From Labilibaculum antarcticum (GTDB lineage: Bacteria > Bacteroidota > Bacteroidia > Bacteroidales > Marinifilaceae), in contig NZ_AP018042.1 of assembly GCF_002356295.1 (NCBI RefSeq), positions 682,001-746,000 of the forward strand: a DNA stretch of 64,000 nt. The letters are read 5' to 3'. The first letter of the stretch is position 1. Every line of letters starts with the position of its first letter. The translations under genes and the position numbers were made by a program. Below are positions 1-8,627 of this stretch, in pieces. The notes beneath the pieces are model-generated. The model did not search any database and was not told the DNA's origin. It saw only the letters and a list, made by a program, of their open reading frames with translations.

Positions 1-1710
1 CCTAAATGACTCAGCTAGAGCCGATCGGGAATGATGAAATACGGGAACTGCTTCGCTGTATTTATTGTGGGCAATAGTTCCTAAAACAGGAAGCTGAGTT
101 CTCTTCATCAATTCTTCCTTATTCTGGATATTATCATTAAAGAATTCTTTTAGAATAATAATTAAAAAAGGAAGACCAATCCCCAGAAACATACCTATTA
201 ATAAATTAATTGCTGTTTTGGGTTTAATTTTAACAATCGTTGCCAATCTTGCCGGATCAATTATTTGTGAATCGGACACATTAGATGCTTTGGCAATGGC
301 TGCTTCTGCACGTTTTTTCAGTAGAAAAGTATAAAGTTCGTTGTTTAGATCGAAATTCCTTTTCATACTAACCAGTTTTTGCTCATGCTTTGGCATTCGG
401 GCCAATTGCTCTTTAACGTCCTCCATTCTGGCATTTAAACTCTGTACTTCAATTCGAGAATTGGCCACCGTACTTTGAAGATTCTCCTTTAAACTTTGTT
501 GAATTAACTGAATTTCCTTATTCAGAATTACCATACTCGGATTTTTCTCCTGAACACTATAAGAAAGTACTTCCCGCTTTCCGTACAAATCGGTCAATTT
601 AGCCACTAATGCGTCTAATGAAGGATCTGTAACGCCGGTTATGGAAGGAGCTATTACTTGTTTCATTTGGTTTGCATCACCTAAATTCCGCAACAAATTT
701 TTATAGTAATCCAAAGAAATTTGAGCTCTTGATAGCAAACTTTCCAACTCGCCCACTTTTGCAACTATTACACCGGCTTCTTGCCCCAAATCAACAATTC
801 GATTTTTCGATCTGAAATTGGTAACACTTTGACCTGCCATTTGAAGAGAATCGACAATTCCCTCTAACTGAGAATCGATAAAGCGTACCGTACTTTCAGA
901 TTTCTTATTTTTTTCGATCAAACCAAATTGAATAAAAACCCAATTCAATTCATTTAAATAATCTACTCCTCTTTCCGGTTCTGAATTATCAATTCGAAGC
1001 TGTATCAACTCCGCCTTTTTCTCAGCCACACTTATTGTCATACTTTCCATATAATCGAGAGTAAGCCCATCTAAATTATTGAAAACGAAATAATTGTGTT
1101 CCTCCTTATTAATTTTCTGTTGTTTCGTCTTAATTAAAAAGTGAAAGTATTTGTTCTTAAATTCCCGATCGAAATAGGCTGTTGCTTCGAATTTAACATG
1201 CACTTCAGCCCCCTTATAATCCACTTTCCCATCTACTTTAATTCGATAAGTTTTCTGATCAATCTGAACAATTGAAATCGGTAAGTTGGTAATATTACCC
1301 CCGTCCAACTGCTGAACTTCAAATGGTTCATGTCTATATAAACCTCTATCGGAAAACAACTGCTTTTTATACCAGGCTTGATTCCAACCCAAGTTTCTCA
1401 TTGCTTTCCGGTTAATCGTATATGATTTAAGAATTTCTACATGGTTCTGTATGTTTGCTTTGTCTTGAATTTTGTAGCCTTCAAACATACTTTGTGCACT
1501 GGATTCATCTGCATCAACATGAATTAAAAGAGAACTTCTCATCATGTAAACAGGATTGGAATACTTACTAATAAAATAAGCCAATAAAATACCCAAGGCT
1601 CCGCATACCGCAAACATCTTCCATTGCGACAACAACCGAAAAAGAAATTCCTTCACATCCGGACTATCTTTTTGATCAAAATAATCCATTACTTCATCTA
1701 CATGTTTCAT
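1..1710 (-). CDS. Wzc/GumC-type polysaccharide co-polymerase, probably with a C-terminal tyrosine kinase (partial)
   Basis: The frame is open from the ATG at 1708-1710 to base 1 (570 codons) with no stop, so the 3' end lies outside the window. The product controls chain length and export of surface polysaccharide in the inner membrane. A Wzz-like N-terminus has a membrane segment near residues 30-48, followed by a long periplasmic helical region. A second membrane segment lies near 500-520. The last visible residues, SALAESFR, match the lead-in to the BY-kinase domain (typically AE-x-FR-TLRTN), so a cytoplasmic kinase domain probably follows; that part is inferred. It lies 45 bp downstream of the Wza-like gene on the same strand, the usual wza-wzc pairing. 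Confidence 0.88.
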   Translation of the reverse strand, partial: MKHVDEVMDYFDQKDSPDVKEFLFRLLSQWKMFAVCGALGILLAYFISKYSNPVYMMRSSLLIHVDADESSAQSMFEGYKIQDKANIQNHVEILKSYTINRKAMRNLGWNQAWYKKQLFSDRGLYRHEPFEVQQLDGGNITNLPISIVQIDQKTYRIKVDGKVDYKGAEVHVKFEATAYFDREFKNKYFHFLIKTKQQKINKEEHNYFVFNNLDGLTLDYMESMTISVAEKKAELIQLRIDNSEPERGVDYLNELNWVFIQFGLIEKNKKSESTVRFIDSQLEGIVDSLQMAGQSVTNFRSKNRIVDLGQEAGVIVAKVGELESLLSRAQISLDYYKNLLRNLGDANQMKQVIAPSITGVTDPSLDALVAKLTDLYGKREVLSYSVQEKNPSMVILNKEIQLIQQSLKENLQSTVANSRIEVQSLNARMEDVKEQLARMPKHEQKLVSMKRNFDLNNELYTFLLKKRAEAAIAKASNVSDSQIIDPARLATIVKIKPKTAINLLIGMFLGIGLPFLIIILKEFFNDNIQNKEELMKRTQLPVLGTIAHNKYSEAVPVFHHSRSALAESFR

Positions 1711-1755
1711 TGAAATAAATTTTGTGTTAGAATAATCACCAAGCGATATGGCTTA

Positions 1756-2547
1756 TTAGTTCGTTAATATTAAACTTGTTATCAATACTGCCGTAGATAC
1801 TGTCGATAGCAATAAACTGTAAACGGCCGAATTCATATTCGTATTTTTAATTTTATGAGGCTCCACATAAACAACATCGTTGGGTTGCAGAAAAAAGGCC
1901 TTCGATTTCAGAAAGTCTTTCTTTGTTAAATCCAAACGAAATGTTTCACTTTGTTTCTCAGAAGTCCGCATAACCAGAACACGATCAATTTTGGCATATT
2001 CAGTAATTCCATTCGCCATGCTAATGGCCTCCAGTACGGTTAGGCTGCTGTTATAATTGTAGTAAACACCGGGAGCAGCAACCTCTCCCATAACACTAAC
2101 CTTGTAATTCAAGAGTTTTACCTTAACGCTGGCATCTTTTAAGTATTCGTCGGCCCTTTCCTGAACCTTAGCTTGGGCTTCGGCCTGACTTAGCCCTGCA
2201 ATTGCAACATTACCAAGAATAGGCAATGAAATATTCCCATTTGAATCTACCTGATAACCATTCAAATACTGATCGGATTGCTGACTGTATAATTGCTGTA
2301 CTCCTCCCGATCCGCCAATGCTTTGGGCAGGATTGTACAATTGATTCACCTCTGGATTTAAGGATTTAATACTCACAAAGAGGTTGTCGTTTGTTTTTAT
2401 CCGATATTCGGGAACACTTGTCGTAAATTCAGCCGGCAATACCTCAGCTTCGGTATCTTGCAGGTAAACTAAATCTTTTTTTGATCGACAGGAAATGATA
2501 CTCATTACAAGAACGAGGCTCATTAGAAGTAAATATTTCTTTTTCAT
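1756..2547 (-). CDS. Wza-type polysaccharide export outer-membrane lipoprotein
   Basis: 263 aa. It forms the outer-membrane export channel for the polysaccharide. A lipoprotein signal peptide ends in SIISC with the lipidated Cys at residue 20. A Poly_export domain (about 45-145) contains the family-typical stretch around DSNGNISLPILGNV, and an SLBB domain follows (about 150-230, MGEVAAPGVYY). The C-terminus (about 240-262) is hydrophobic, a feature of Bacteroidota Wza homologues rather than the amphipathic barrel helix of E. coli Wza. It precedes the Wzc gene, its expected partner. Confidence 0.92.
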   Translation of the reverse strand: MKKKYLLLMSLVLVMSIISCRSKKDLVYLQDTEAEVLPAEFTTSVPEYRIKTNDNLFVSIKSLNPEVNQLYNPAQSIGGSGGVQQLYSQQSDQYLNGYQVDSNGNISLPILGNVAIAGLSQAEAQAKVQERADEYLKDASVKVKLLNYKVSVMGEVAAPGVYYNYNSSLTVLEAISMANGITEYAKIDRVLVMRTSEKQSETFRLDLTKKDFLKSKAFFLQPNDVVYVEPHKIKNTNMNSAVYSLLLSTVSTAVLITSLILTN

Positions 2548-2635
2548 GGTCTTGGTTTTGATACTAGTAAATAATTAATCTTACCCACTTATCTGCTATT
2601 TAAATTCCTACACAGCGGATCACAAATAAGTGGTT

Positions 2636-2667
2636 ACTGATAACTGAAAACTGTTTACTACTTATTG
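2636..2667. repeat. Heptanucleotide tandem array at a gene end
   Basis: On the plus strand the motif ACTG starts at 2636, 2643 and 2650, ACTA at 2657 and ATTG at 2664. The period is exactly 7, with four near-constant and three variable bases. The last unit begins on the third base of the stop triplet of the sugar-phosphate transferase (2662-2664). Related arrays lie at 28041-28080 and 30631-30683. Confidence 0.7.
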
Positions 2668-4065
2668 CCCTTCACCCGTGAACACAACTTTAATGGTGCT
2701 GAGAAATAATATTAGATCCAGTTTTAACGACCAGGTATCGATGTACAACATGTCCAGTTTCATCCATTCCTCGAAAGGAATATTGTTGCGGCCAGACACT
2801 TGCCAAATACATGTAATTCCTGGTTTCATACTTAATCGCCGGCGTTGCCAACGTTGATACTGCTGAACTTCAGAAGGAATCGGCGGACGAGGTCCTACGA
2901 CCGACATTTCCCCCTTTAAAACATTAAAGAATTGAGGCAACTCATCCAAAGAAGTTTTTCGAAGGAATCGTCCGACGCGGGTTACTCTGGGGTCATTTTT
3001 AATTTTGAACACCGGCCCCGATTGCTCGTTCAAATTTTCAAGTTTCACTCTTAGAGCTTCAGCATTCTCGACCATTGTTCTGAACTTCAGACAATCGAAA
3101 ATTCTTCCGTTCAAACCAACCCTTCTTTGTCGGAAAAAAATGGAGCCACCATCTTCAATTTTTATAGCCACTGCTATTGCCAACAGTACAGGAGAAATAA
3201 AAATCACAATGGCAGATGAAAACAAGAAATCGAGCAGTTCCTTTACCTTAAGAGCAAAGTAATTCTTGGTGTGGTTGGCGAAAGTTAAGAAAGGCAGTTC
3301 CTTAAAATAAGTGAGGTGAGATCTCTGACTAACAACACTTAGCAATTCGGAATAAACACGAAATGTAACTCCTACCTCGGAGCAAGCATAAATCAGAGCA
3401 CGAACCTCATCATTATCGAATTTCCCTTTGCAGTAAATGACCTCATCAACCACATTGGCATCTATAATTTCGCTTAGCTGAAAATGTTCATGCAGCACAC
3501 GAACGTGTGATTCATATTTGGTTTTAATGTGTTTTCCATCCGACATGATGGCCCAAACATGATATCCCCAATCGCGTATAAATAGCATTCGATCGATAAA
3601 ATGCAGATAAGACTCATCATCGGCAACAATTAATACATTTCTGGTATTGTACCCTTTCCCTCTCAACATCTTAAAAATGCGATAGCTTAACATGCGAAAG
3701 CCAAAGAGCATGAATAAGTTCAAGCAGGCAAACAGGGCTAGAATTAAAGTGGGAACCGATTCGGTTAAGAATAAGCTTCCCAAGTGAAGTAATCCCGAAC
3801 TGATTACAACAAGAGCAAAATATTCAGCAAACAATTCGGAGTAGGTTTTCACCCGAAGCATTTTCCCGAGATTTAGCTCCTTTATAAGAGTATACCAAAT
3901 GGCAATAATCAGTAGATAAATTGTATTGTTATCGTGAATATCAATATTTAGGGGCTTTAAATAGGTCGCTACCGCCCAGGTAACCAGCCAATAACAGCCT
4001 AGTGATAAACCGACTTGCATGAGCGTACTTAAACGCGCAAGAGTTTGTTCTCTTCCTTTAATCAT
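2662..4065 (-). CDS. Polyprenyl-phosphate sugar-1-phosphate transferase (WcaJ/WbaP type)
   Basis: 467 aa. It starts repeat-unit synthesis by moving a sugar-1-phosphate from a nucleotide sugar to undecaprenyl phosphate in the inner membrane. The N-terminal half has four to five membrane segments and a CoA-binding-like cytosolic domain. The C-terminal catalytic domain (about 270-467) carries FRQRRVGLNGR, LKFRTM, DELPQFFNVLKGEMS, VGPRPP and KPGITCIWQVSGRN, all hallmarks of the Bac_transf family. The sugar specificity cannot be read from sequence. It sits between the WecG/TagA-like gene and wza. The family is certain; the exact substrate is not. Confidence 0.94.
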   Translation of the reverse strand: MIKGREQTLARLSTLMQVGLSLGCYWLVTWAVATYLKPLNIDIHDNNTIYLLIIAIWYTLIKELNLGKMLRVKTYSELFAEYFALVVISSGLLHLGSLFLTESVPTLILALFACLNLFMLFGFRMLSYRIFKMLRGKGYNTRNVLIVADDESYLHFIDRMLFIRDWGYHVWAIMSDGKHIKTKYESHVRVLHEHFQLSEIIDANVVDEVIYCKGKFDNDEVRALIYACSEVGVTFRVYSELLSVVSQRSHLTYFKELPFLTFANHTKNYFALKVKELLDFLFSSAIVIFISPVLLAIAVAIKIEDGGSIFFRQRRVGLNGRIFDCLKFRTMVENAEALRVKLENLNEQSGPVFKIKNDPRVTRVGRFLRKTSLDELPQFFNVLKGEMSVVGPRPPIPSEVQQYQRWQRRRLSMKPGITCIWQVSGRNNIPFEEWMKLDMLYIDTWSLKLDLILFLSTIKVVFTGEGQ

Positions 4066-4218
4066 GGTTGTAAGGTTTTAAAGTGAAATAGAATCAGACT
4101 GCAGCTAGTTTCTTAGATGTTGATGGTTGGTCAACGGCTATCTGTATTCTGAGTTGAGTTGAATAAAATTTATTAACTGAGAGGCAAGCTTGTACTTCAG
4201 TAAAAATGGAGAGTGAGT

Positions 4219-4965
4219 TTATTTGAAAAATTTTTGAATTCGTTCTTTGAATATGTAGTAGAGGAATAACGAATTGGTTGTTAAGTATCTCTTCCACATT
4301 CGGCCAGGTTCTTGCAAAAATCGATAAAACCATTCCAAGCCTGAGTTTTGCATCCACACGGGAGCTCGTTTCACTTTTCCGGCAACCACATCAAAAGAAC
4401 CGCCAACGCCCATTATAAAGGGCACTTTAAGCTGTTCTTTGTAATTGTTCAGAAAAATCTCTTTGGTTGGTGAACTGATGGCTACAAATAAAATATCTGC
4501 CTTCGACTCGGCAATTTGATCGGCAATATCCCCTTCCTGCTCTTTGTTAAAATAGCCATTTCTGTAGCCTGCGATAATTTCTTCACCAAAAACTGATGTG
4601 TACTTTCGGACTACTTCGGAAACCACCTCTTCTTTACCTCCGAAGAAAAATATTTTGTACTGTTTTTCAGCAGCCATAATGACCAACTCCTGCATTAAAT
4701 CAACCCCCGAAACTCTTTCGGGCAAAGGGTTGCCTAATAGTTCAGAAGCCCAAACAACAGCCATGCCATCGGCATTAATAATATCGCTTGCTACCACTGA
4801 CTTAAAGAGCTCTGTATCGGATTGCATGTGCACCAATTTGGCTGCATTTACAACGATGTGTTGAATTGGCTTTTTATCCCTAATCGAATCGCCGATCAAA
4901 TGAAGAGTTTCCTTCATCGTCAAGACGTCAACCGGCGAGTTCATTATTGTAATTCTCTTTCTCAT
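4219..4965 (-). CDS. WecG/TagA/CpsF-family glycosyltransferase (GT26)
   Basis: 248 aa. The family adds the second sugar, commonly ManNAc or ManNAcA, to the lipid-linked acceptor at the inner membrane. The N-terminal VVNAAKLVHMQ region and the INADGMAVVWASELLG motif (the Asp near residue 66 matches the proposed catalytic base of TagA) are clear, as is ERVSGVDLM. The C-terminus has a basic/hydrophobic tail (WKRYLTTNSLFLYYIFKER) like the membrane-association region of the family. With WecB and WecC encoded upstream, transfer of ManNAcA is plausible but inferred. The start overlaps the end of the upstream gene by 38 bp, suggesting translational coupling. Confidence 0.92.
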   Translation of the reverse strand: MRKRITIMNSPVDVLTMKETLHLIGDSIRDKKPIQHIVVNAAKLVHMQSDTELFKSVVASDIINADGMAVVWASELLGNPLPERVSGVDLMQELVIMAAEKQYKIFFFGGKEEVVSEVVRKYTSVFGEEIIAGYRNGYFNKEQEGDIADQIAESKADILFVAISSPTKEIFLNNYKEQLKVPFIMGVGGSFDVVAGKVKRAPVWMQNSGLEWFYRFLQEPGRMWKRYLTTNSLFLYYIFKERIQKFFK

Positions 4966-6130
4966 GTTCCGGTATTTTTAAGGTTTCAACTAAATAATTT
5001 GATAAAGACAGAAACATCCAGGCTTGCGCCCATCGGATGTAAGGAATCTTATTGGTACTGCGTTTCCCCGATTGGAAATAGAAGTAACCATATTGATCCT
5101 GAAGATTGTTGATTGTCCATTTTAAAACCCGATCGACCAATTCCTGATTTTCTTCCAACACATGTAAGCTGCTAAGTGTAATTGGTAATTGAGCCGGACA
5201 ATGAATATCAATCGGATAAACCGAATTGTTATAATATTTTGGTGTTCCGTCATCGGCGAAAAAAGTCGCCAGGTAATAATCCAATCCTAATTGAATTTGT
5301 TTATCGAAAGACGAATCTTTCGCATACATACGGTATGTTGAGAGCGCTTCCAGATTAAAGCCGGTATGAAAATTATCAATCCACCGATGATAGGGTAATG
5401 TTCCATACGCCCAGGATCCATCGGAATTCTGATGATTGATACAATACTGAACAGATTTCTTCGCGCAATTCAGCACCTCCTCATCCTGTGTGTAATGATA
5501 TATTCGTGACAACATTCTACTGCCTAAAAGAGACGCATTAAAAACCTGAGTAATATCCAATGGAGAATAGGAGAAACAGAAATCTTTATTCTCATCGTAG
5601 GTCCGATTCAAATCTTTCAATATGAAATCTTTAATTCGTAAGGCAGTCTCCAGTAAATTCTTATCTCCAAGTATTTCGTATGCATCTAATAGTGCTGATC
5701 CCACGTAAGTGGTTACCACGACCGATGGTGTGCCTTTGGGTTGAAAAAAGGCTCGTGCCTGCCAATCGAAATTGTATCCCCAACATGGGCCCGACCAACC
5801 TTTGGATTGCATTTCCAATAATTTTTCGCTTAAAAAGTGAATCCGGGATCTTACTTCCTGTGTTCGATCAAATTGATAGAGCTTACAATATCCACTCAAA
5901 AATAAACCAAGACCTTTTGGATTGTAATCTTTTTCAACTCTAGCAAGACCCCGGAAATTCACTGAACTTTTTTTAAATGCCTGAATCCAAATCAATCGCA
6001 TTAACCTGCTGTTTTTCGCAAAAGGAATGGACTGAAATAATTTAGAATTTAAACCATCGTATGGATCCCATCCTTTGTATTCCTGACTTTCGATATAGGC
6101 TCTAAGTTTCTCAAAACTTGCTTTATACAT
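4928..6130 (-). CDS. Alpha/alpha-toroid protein, VpsJ-like polysaccharide biosynthesis protein
   Basis: 400 aa, no signal peptide. Repeated helical hairpins contain aromatic motifs such as GPCWGYNFDWQ, YVGSALLDAYE, HQNSDGSWAYG and HTGFNLEAL. These are typical of six-hairpin (alpha/alpha)6 glycosidase-like folds, including VpsJ-type proteins in exopolysaccharide clusters. The activity is not established; an acidic catalytic pair cannot be assigned from the sequence alone. It ends inside the downstream WecG/TagA gene with a 38-bp overlap and is separated from the upstream gene by 120 bp containing a hairpin. The function in polymer assembly or trimming is inferred from context. Confidence 0.7.
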   Translation of the reverse strand: MYKASFEKLRAYIESQEYKGWDPYDGLNSKLFQSIPFAKNSRLMRLIWIQAFKKSSVNFRGLARVEKDYNPKGLGLFLSGYCKLYQFDRTQEVRSRIHFLSEKLLEMQSKGWSGPCWGYNFDWQARAFFQPKGTPSVVVTTYVGSALLDAYEILGDKNLLETALRIKDFILKDLNRTYDENKDFCFSYSPLDITQVFNASLLGSRMLSRIYHYTQDEEVLNCAKKSVQYCINHQNSDGSWAYGTLPYHRWIDNFHTGFNLEALSTYRMYAKDSSFDKQIQLGLDYYLATFFADDGTPKYYNNSVYPIDIHCPAQLPITLSSLHVLEENQELVDRVLKWTINNLQDQYGYFYFQSGKRSTNKIPYIRWAQAWMFLSLSNYLVETLKIPEHEKENYNNELAG

Positions 6131-6206
6131 ATTTTTAAAACGATAGATGGTTAGATAGTAGTAAACTAAACATTAGCGTCTAGTCACGCATGAATACTGA
6201 TTTAAC

Positions 6207-6232
6207 CTGTCAGAGTGCGAAGCTCCTGACAG
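6207..6232 (-). other. Intercistronic palindrome inside the polysaccharide operon
   Basis: A perfect 7-bp inverted repeat CTGTCAG/CTGACAG has a 12-base spacer that can add two more pairs. An imperfect outer extension AAC..GTT flanks it. No T-run follows on the minus strand, so it is more like a REP-type or mRNA-processing hairpin than a terminator. Confidence 0.6.
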
Positions 6233-6250
6233 CGTTGACTCCAAGTTCAC

Positions 6251-7330
6251 TTACTGTTGCTTTATTTTTACAAGCATTTCACTTAAAGTCAAGAATGTGA
6301 TTTCACCTTTTTCGGCCTGCTGAATTAGATAGAGCAAAGCATCCGGGTAATAAAAATCTTTTGGATGGCCAACCAAAATAAAGGGATGAAATAAATAAGC
6401 AGATTGCTTCTGAAGTTTATTGGCAGATTTTAAGAAGCTTCGCATTTTCCCTTTTGAGAACAAGCAAAAATCCCATGTTAATGCCTCCTTCTTCCATAAA
6501 AACTGAATTGTTTCCCACTTCGATTTTTTGACGCTATTGTTCTTGAACTTTTCGATCGAATTGGCTTTGTTTTGCATTGCCGAGCGAATTCTCACCGCAT
6601 CGTATTTCAAAAAACGCTTCATTTTTCTGGCATAAATTGGAAGTTCTAAAAATCCGCTACCCGCTCCATTTGCACTTACAAGGGAAGTATTGGAAGCGTA
6701 CCAATAAGCCTTTGATTCCAAAATATCTGAATAATCATATCTCGATAAATTCCCTTCCGCCTTACCGCCATAATAAACCGAACTGTCAGCAATAAAAGAG
6801 TGTTCTTTAAGCACCTTCAGCAATCGGTCAGATGGATCGATATTGTATCCGCCAGCTCGCAGTATGTTGCATTTATAATCGGGATTCTCTGCTTGAAGGA
6901 TAGACTCCAATGTCTGTTTTCCTTTTCCAATTAGTTCCGACAATCCCATGCTAATGGTTTCATTTGCCAGATCGGGAACCTCGGGCAACCTCCAGTATTC
7001 CAAATTCAAAACCCACTCCTTATTTTCATATTTTGCATCGATCCATTGAGGATGCAAATGCAATTGCACATCGTGCCCCAAGCTGTAAGCTCTCTTTATT
7101 TGCTCTTTCATAGCAGTAGCAGGATTCGACGAATACCCCATTGAGATTCCATTTTCATAGGCTTCTTTTATTTTCCAATACTCTACAACTTCAAAAAAGA
7201 TGGACAGTTTGATGCTGTGCTGTTTACAGATTTCCAACAGTCTATCTGTTGGCTCAATAATGTGCTTAAAAACATCACCCCGACCTGAACCAAACAGCTC
7301 GTAATCAAGAGTTAGACAAAGAGAGATCAT
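6251..7330 (-). CDS. NodB-like (CE4-related) polysaccharide deacetylase family protein
   Basis: 359 aa, cytosolic by sequence (no signal peptide). The start LCLTLDYELFGSG supplies the CE4-type N-terminal acidic residues, and LGHDVQLHLHPQW supplies the His pair expected for metal binding. A further HPFILVGHPKDFYY stretch lies near the C-terminus. The order of motifs fits a divergent polysaccharide deacetylase. The product may N-deacetylate a sugar intermediate, which is inference; some proteins of this group are not proven enzymes. The gene follows the ATP-grasp gene after a 196-bp gap holding a hairpin repeat and precedes the toroid protein gene. Confidence 0.78.
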   Translation of the reverse strand: MISLCLTLDYELFGSGRGDVFKHIIEPTDRLLEICKQHSIKLSIFFEVVEYWKIKEAYENGISMGYSSNPATAMKEQIKRAYSLGHDVQLHLHPQWIDAKYENKEWVLNLEYWRLPEVPDLANETISMGLSELIGKGKQTLESILQAENPDYKCNILRAGGYNIDPSDRLLKVLKEHSFIADSSVYYGGKAEGNLSRYDYSDILESKAYWYASNTSLVSANGAGSGFLELPIYARKMKRFLKYDAVRIRSAMQNKANSIEKFKNNSVKKSKWETIQFLWKKEALTWDFCLFSKGKMRSFLKSANKLQKQSAYLFHPFILVGHPKDFYYPDALLYLIQQAEKGEITFLTLSEMLVKIKQQ

Positions 7331-7389
7331 GTAATTGTAATGATATTGCTGGTTAGATATATTTTTCAGGTGGATTGCTTTTAGTAATC

Positions 7390-7484
7390 AAAATAGACTC
7401 TGCAACACGCAGAATGAGCTCTGCAAGCTCAAAATGGACTCTACAACACGTAGAATGAGCTCTGCAAGCCCAAGATGGACTCTA
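7390..7484 (-). repeat. 41-bp tandem repeat made of small covarying hairpins
   Basis: Unit 1 is 7390-7430, unit 2 is 7431-7471, and a partial third begins at 7472. Each unit holds two half-units of 20-21 bp, and each half-unit is a hairpin with a 5-nt loop. Hairpin A (7399-7413) pairs TCTGC with GCAGA, and in unit 2 (7440-7454) the same stem is TCTAC with GTAGA, a compensatory change. Hairpin B (7415-7431) pairs TGAGCT with AGCTCA. Its copy (7456-7472) has one change that stays paired as G-U only in minus-strand RNA, the direction of transcription. Confidence 0.75.
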
Positions 7485-7526
7485 TACTGGTTGTTCTTGG
7501 GTTTATTCAGGTCTACTCAATGAACT

Positions 7527-8627
7527 TTAACGTTTCACCTGTTGAAAAAATGGTTTTAAATCGCGAATGTCCCACACATCAAAAGTTCTGCTGTTAAAAT
7601 TTAACAAGACCGAAAACATGTGAACTATTTTCAGTGGATTTTTAACAGCCAGAACCATATCCCGCAACATATTCATCCACTGAACCTGTTTTGGGTTTTT
7701 TCGATTGCCAGCGCATTCACCTACTATAAATGGGATTAAATCAGGATATTTCAGTTTCATTATCTTGATAAAACCAAATGGACGCGGGTTAACCTCCAAA
7801 AGATAAGGTTCACCATTAAAGATTTTAAATTCAACATCTAAAAAACCGGTAAATGATGTTTTACCAATTAACTGAACCGATTCTTCTTCTATGAGTTGAG
7901 AGTATTTACCACGATATTCTTCAACTACCGAAGACACTCCCGAACGATAGTGCCGAACTTCATTTACACAAATGCCAGCAACTAATTTTCCTTGATCGAA
8001 ATAGGCTCCAAAGGAAAAATTGTTTTGTAAATCTGTCCCCAAATACTCCTGCATAACAAGCGATTCTTTTTCCCGTCCAATAAGAGTCTGCACCAAATTC
8101 TTTAGCTCTTTGACATCTTTTACCAAACAGGTTTTAAAGCTTGGGTTTTGATATAAATAAATATCCTGATTCCATTTTACTATTTGTGGAAATTTAATGC
8201 TCTTGTAATCCGTATCCTCATCCAATTGACTTAAAAGGATTGATTTTGGATATTTACAAGTAATCTCCTCAGCCAATTGGTAGGTATTTAATTTATTTAG
8301 AAATACCGCTAAAGCCTCTACATCTTTCGGGAAAACATTGAAAATTGTGAAAAAGTTGGGGAAGTGATTCATTAAAAAGGATAGATAAAAACCACTGGCC
8401 ACAATACAATCCAATAGTTGAGACTTCGCGGCCAAATCAGTTAATGCCTGAATCAAATCTTCTTCGGTAGTAACAGGCACTTTCACAGCATAACACGAAT
8501 ACATTGCAATTTCATTCCGTCGCCCTATGAGAGTTACAGAATATCCAATTCGACTGTATTCCCGCACTAAAAATAAGGCTTGTGGTCCTGCGCCAACAAT
8601 CACCATCTGTTTCTGAATCAGCGTCAT
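7527..8627 (-). CDS. ATP-grasp ligase-like protein of the polysaccharide cluster
   Basis: 366 aa. The N-terminal nucleotide-binding-like strand VIVGAGPQALFLVREY is followed by an ATP-grasp core. FPQIVKWNQDIYLY, VMQEYLG, GFLDVEFKIFNGEPYLLEVNPRPFGF mark the lid and the metal-binding E..N region (EVNPRP). ATP-grasp enzymes join a carboxylate to an amine or thiol through an acyl phosphate, so a role in amidating or aminoacylating a sugar or lipid intermediate is likely. The substrate is unknown. It differs clearly from the two other ATP-grasp proteins of the locus. Its ATG overlaps the TGA of the upstream adenylating-enzyme gene by four bases, an ATGA coupling. Confidence 0.85.
   Translation of the reverse strand: MTLIQKQMVIVGAGPQALFLVREYSRIGYSVTLIGRRNEIAMYSCYAVKVPVTTEEDLIQALTDLAAKSQLLDCIVASGFYLSFLMNHFPNFFTIFNVFPKDVEALAVFLNKLNTYQLAEEITCKYPKSILLSQLDEDTDYKSIKFPQIVKWNQDIYLYQNPSFKTCLVKDVKELKNLVQTLIGREKESLVMQEYLGTDLQNNFSFGAYFDQGKLVAGICVNEVRHYRSGVSSVVEEYRGKYSQLIEEESVQLIGKTSFTGFLDVEFKIFNGEPYLLEVNPRPFGFIKIMKLKYPDLIPFIVGECAGNRKNPKQVQWMNMLRDMVLAVKNPLKIVHMFSVLLNFNSRTFDVWDIRDLKPFFQQVKR

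Noticed and set aside
4094-4357. An 87-codon minus-strand frame.
   Set aside because: It overlaps the 3' half of the WecG/TagA-like gene in another frame and has no family motif.
7390-7484. A CRISPR array.
   Set aside because: Repeats are contiguous with no unique spacers, and no cas gene is nearby.
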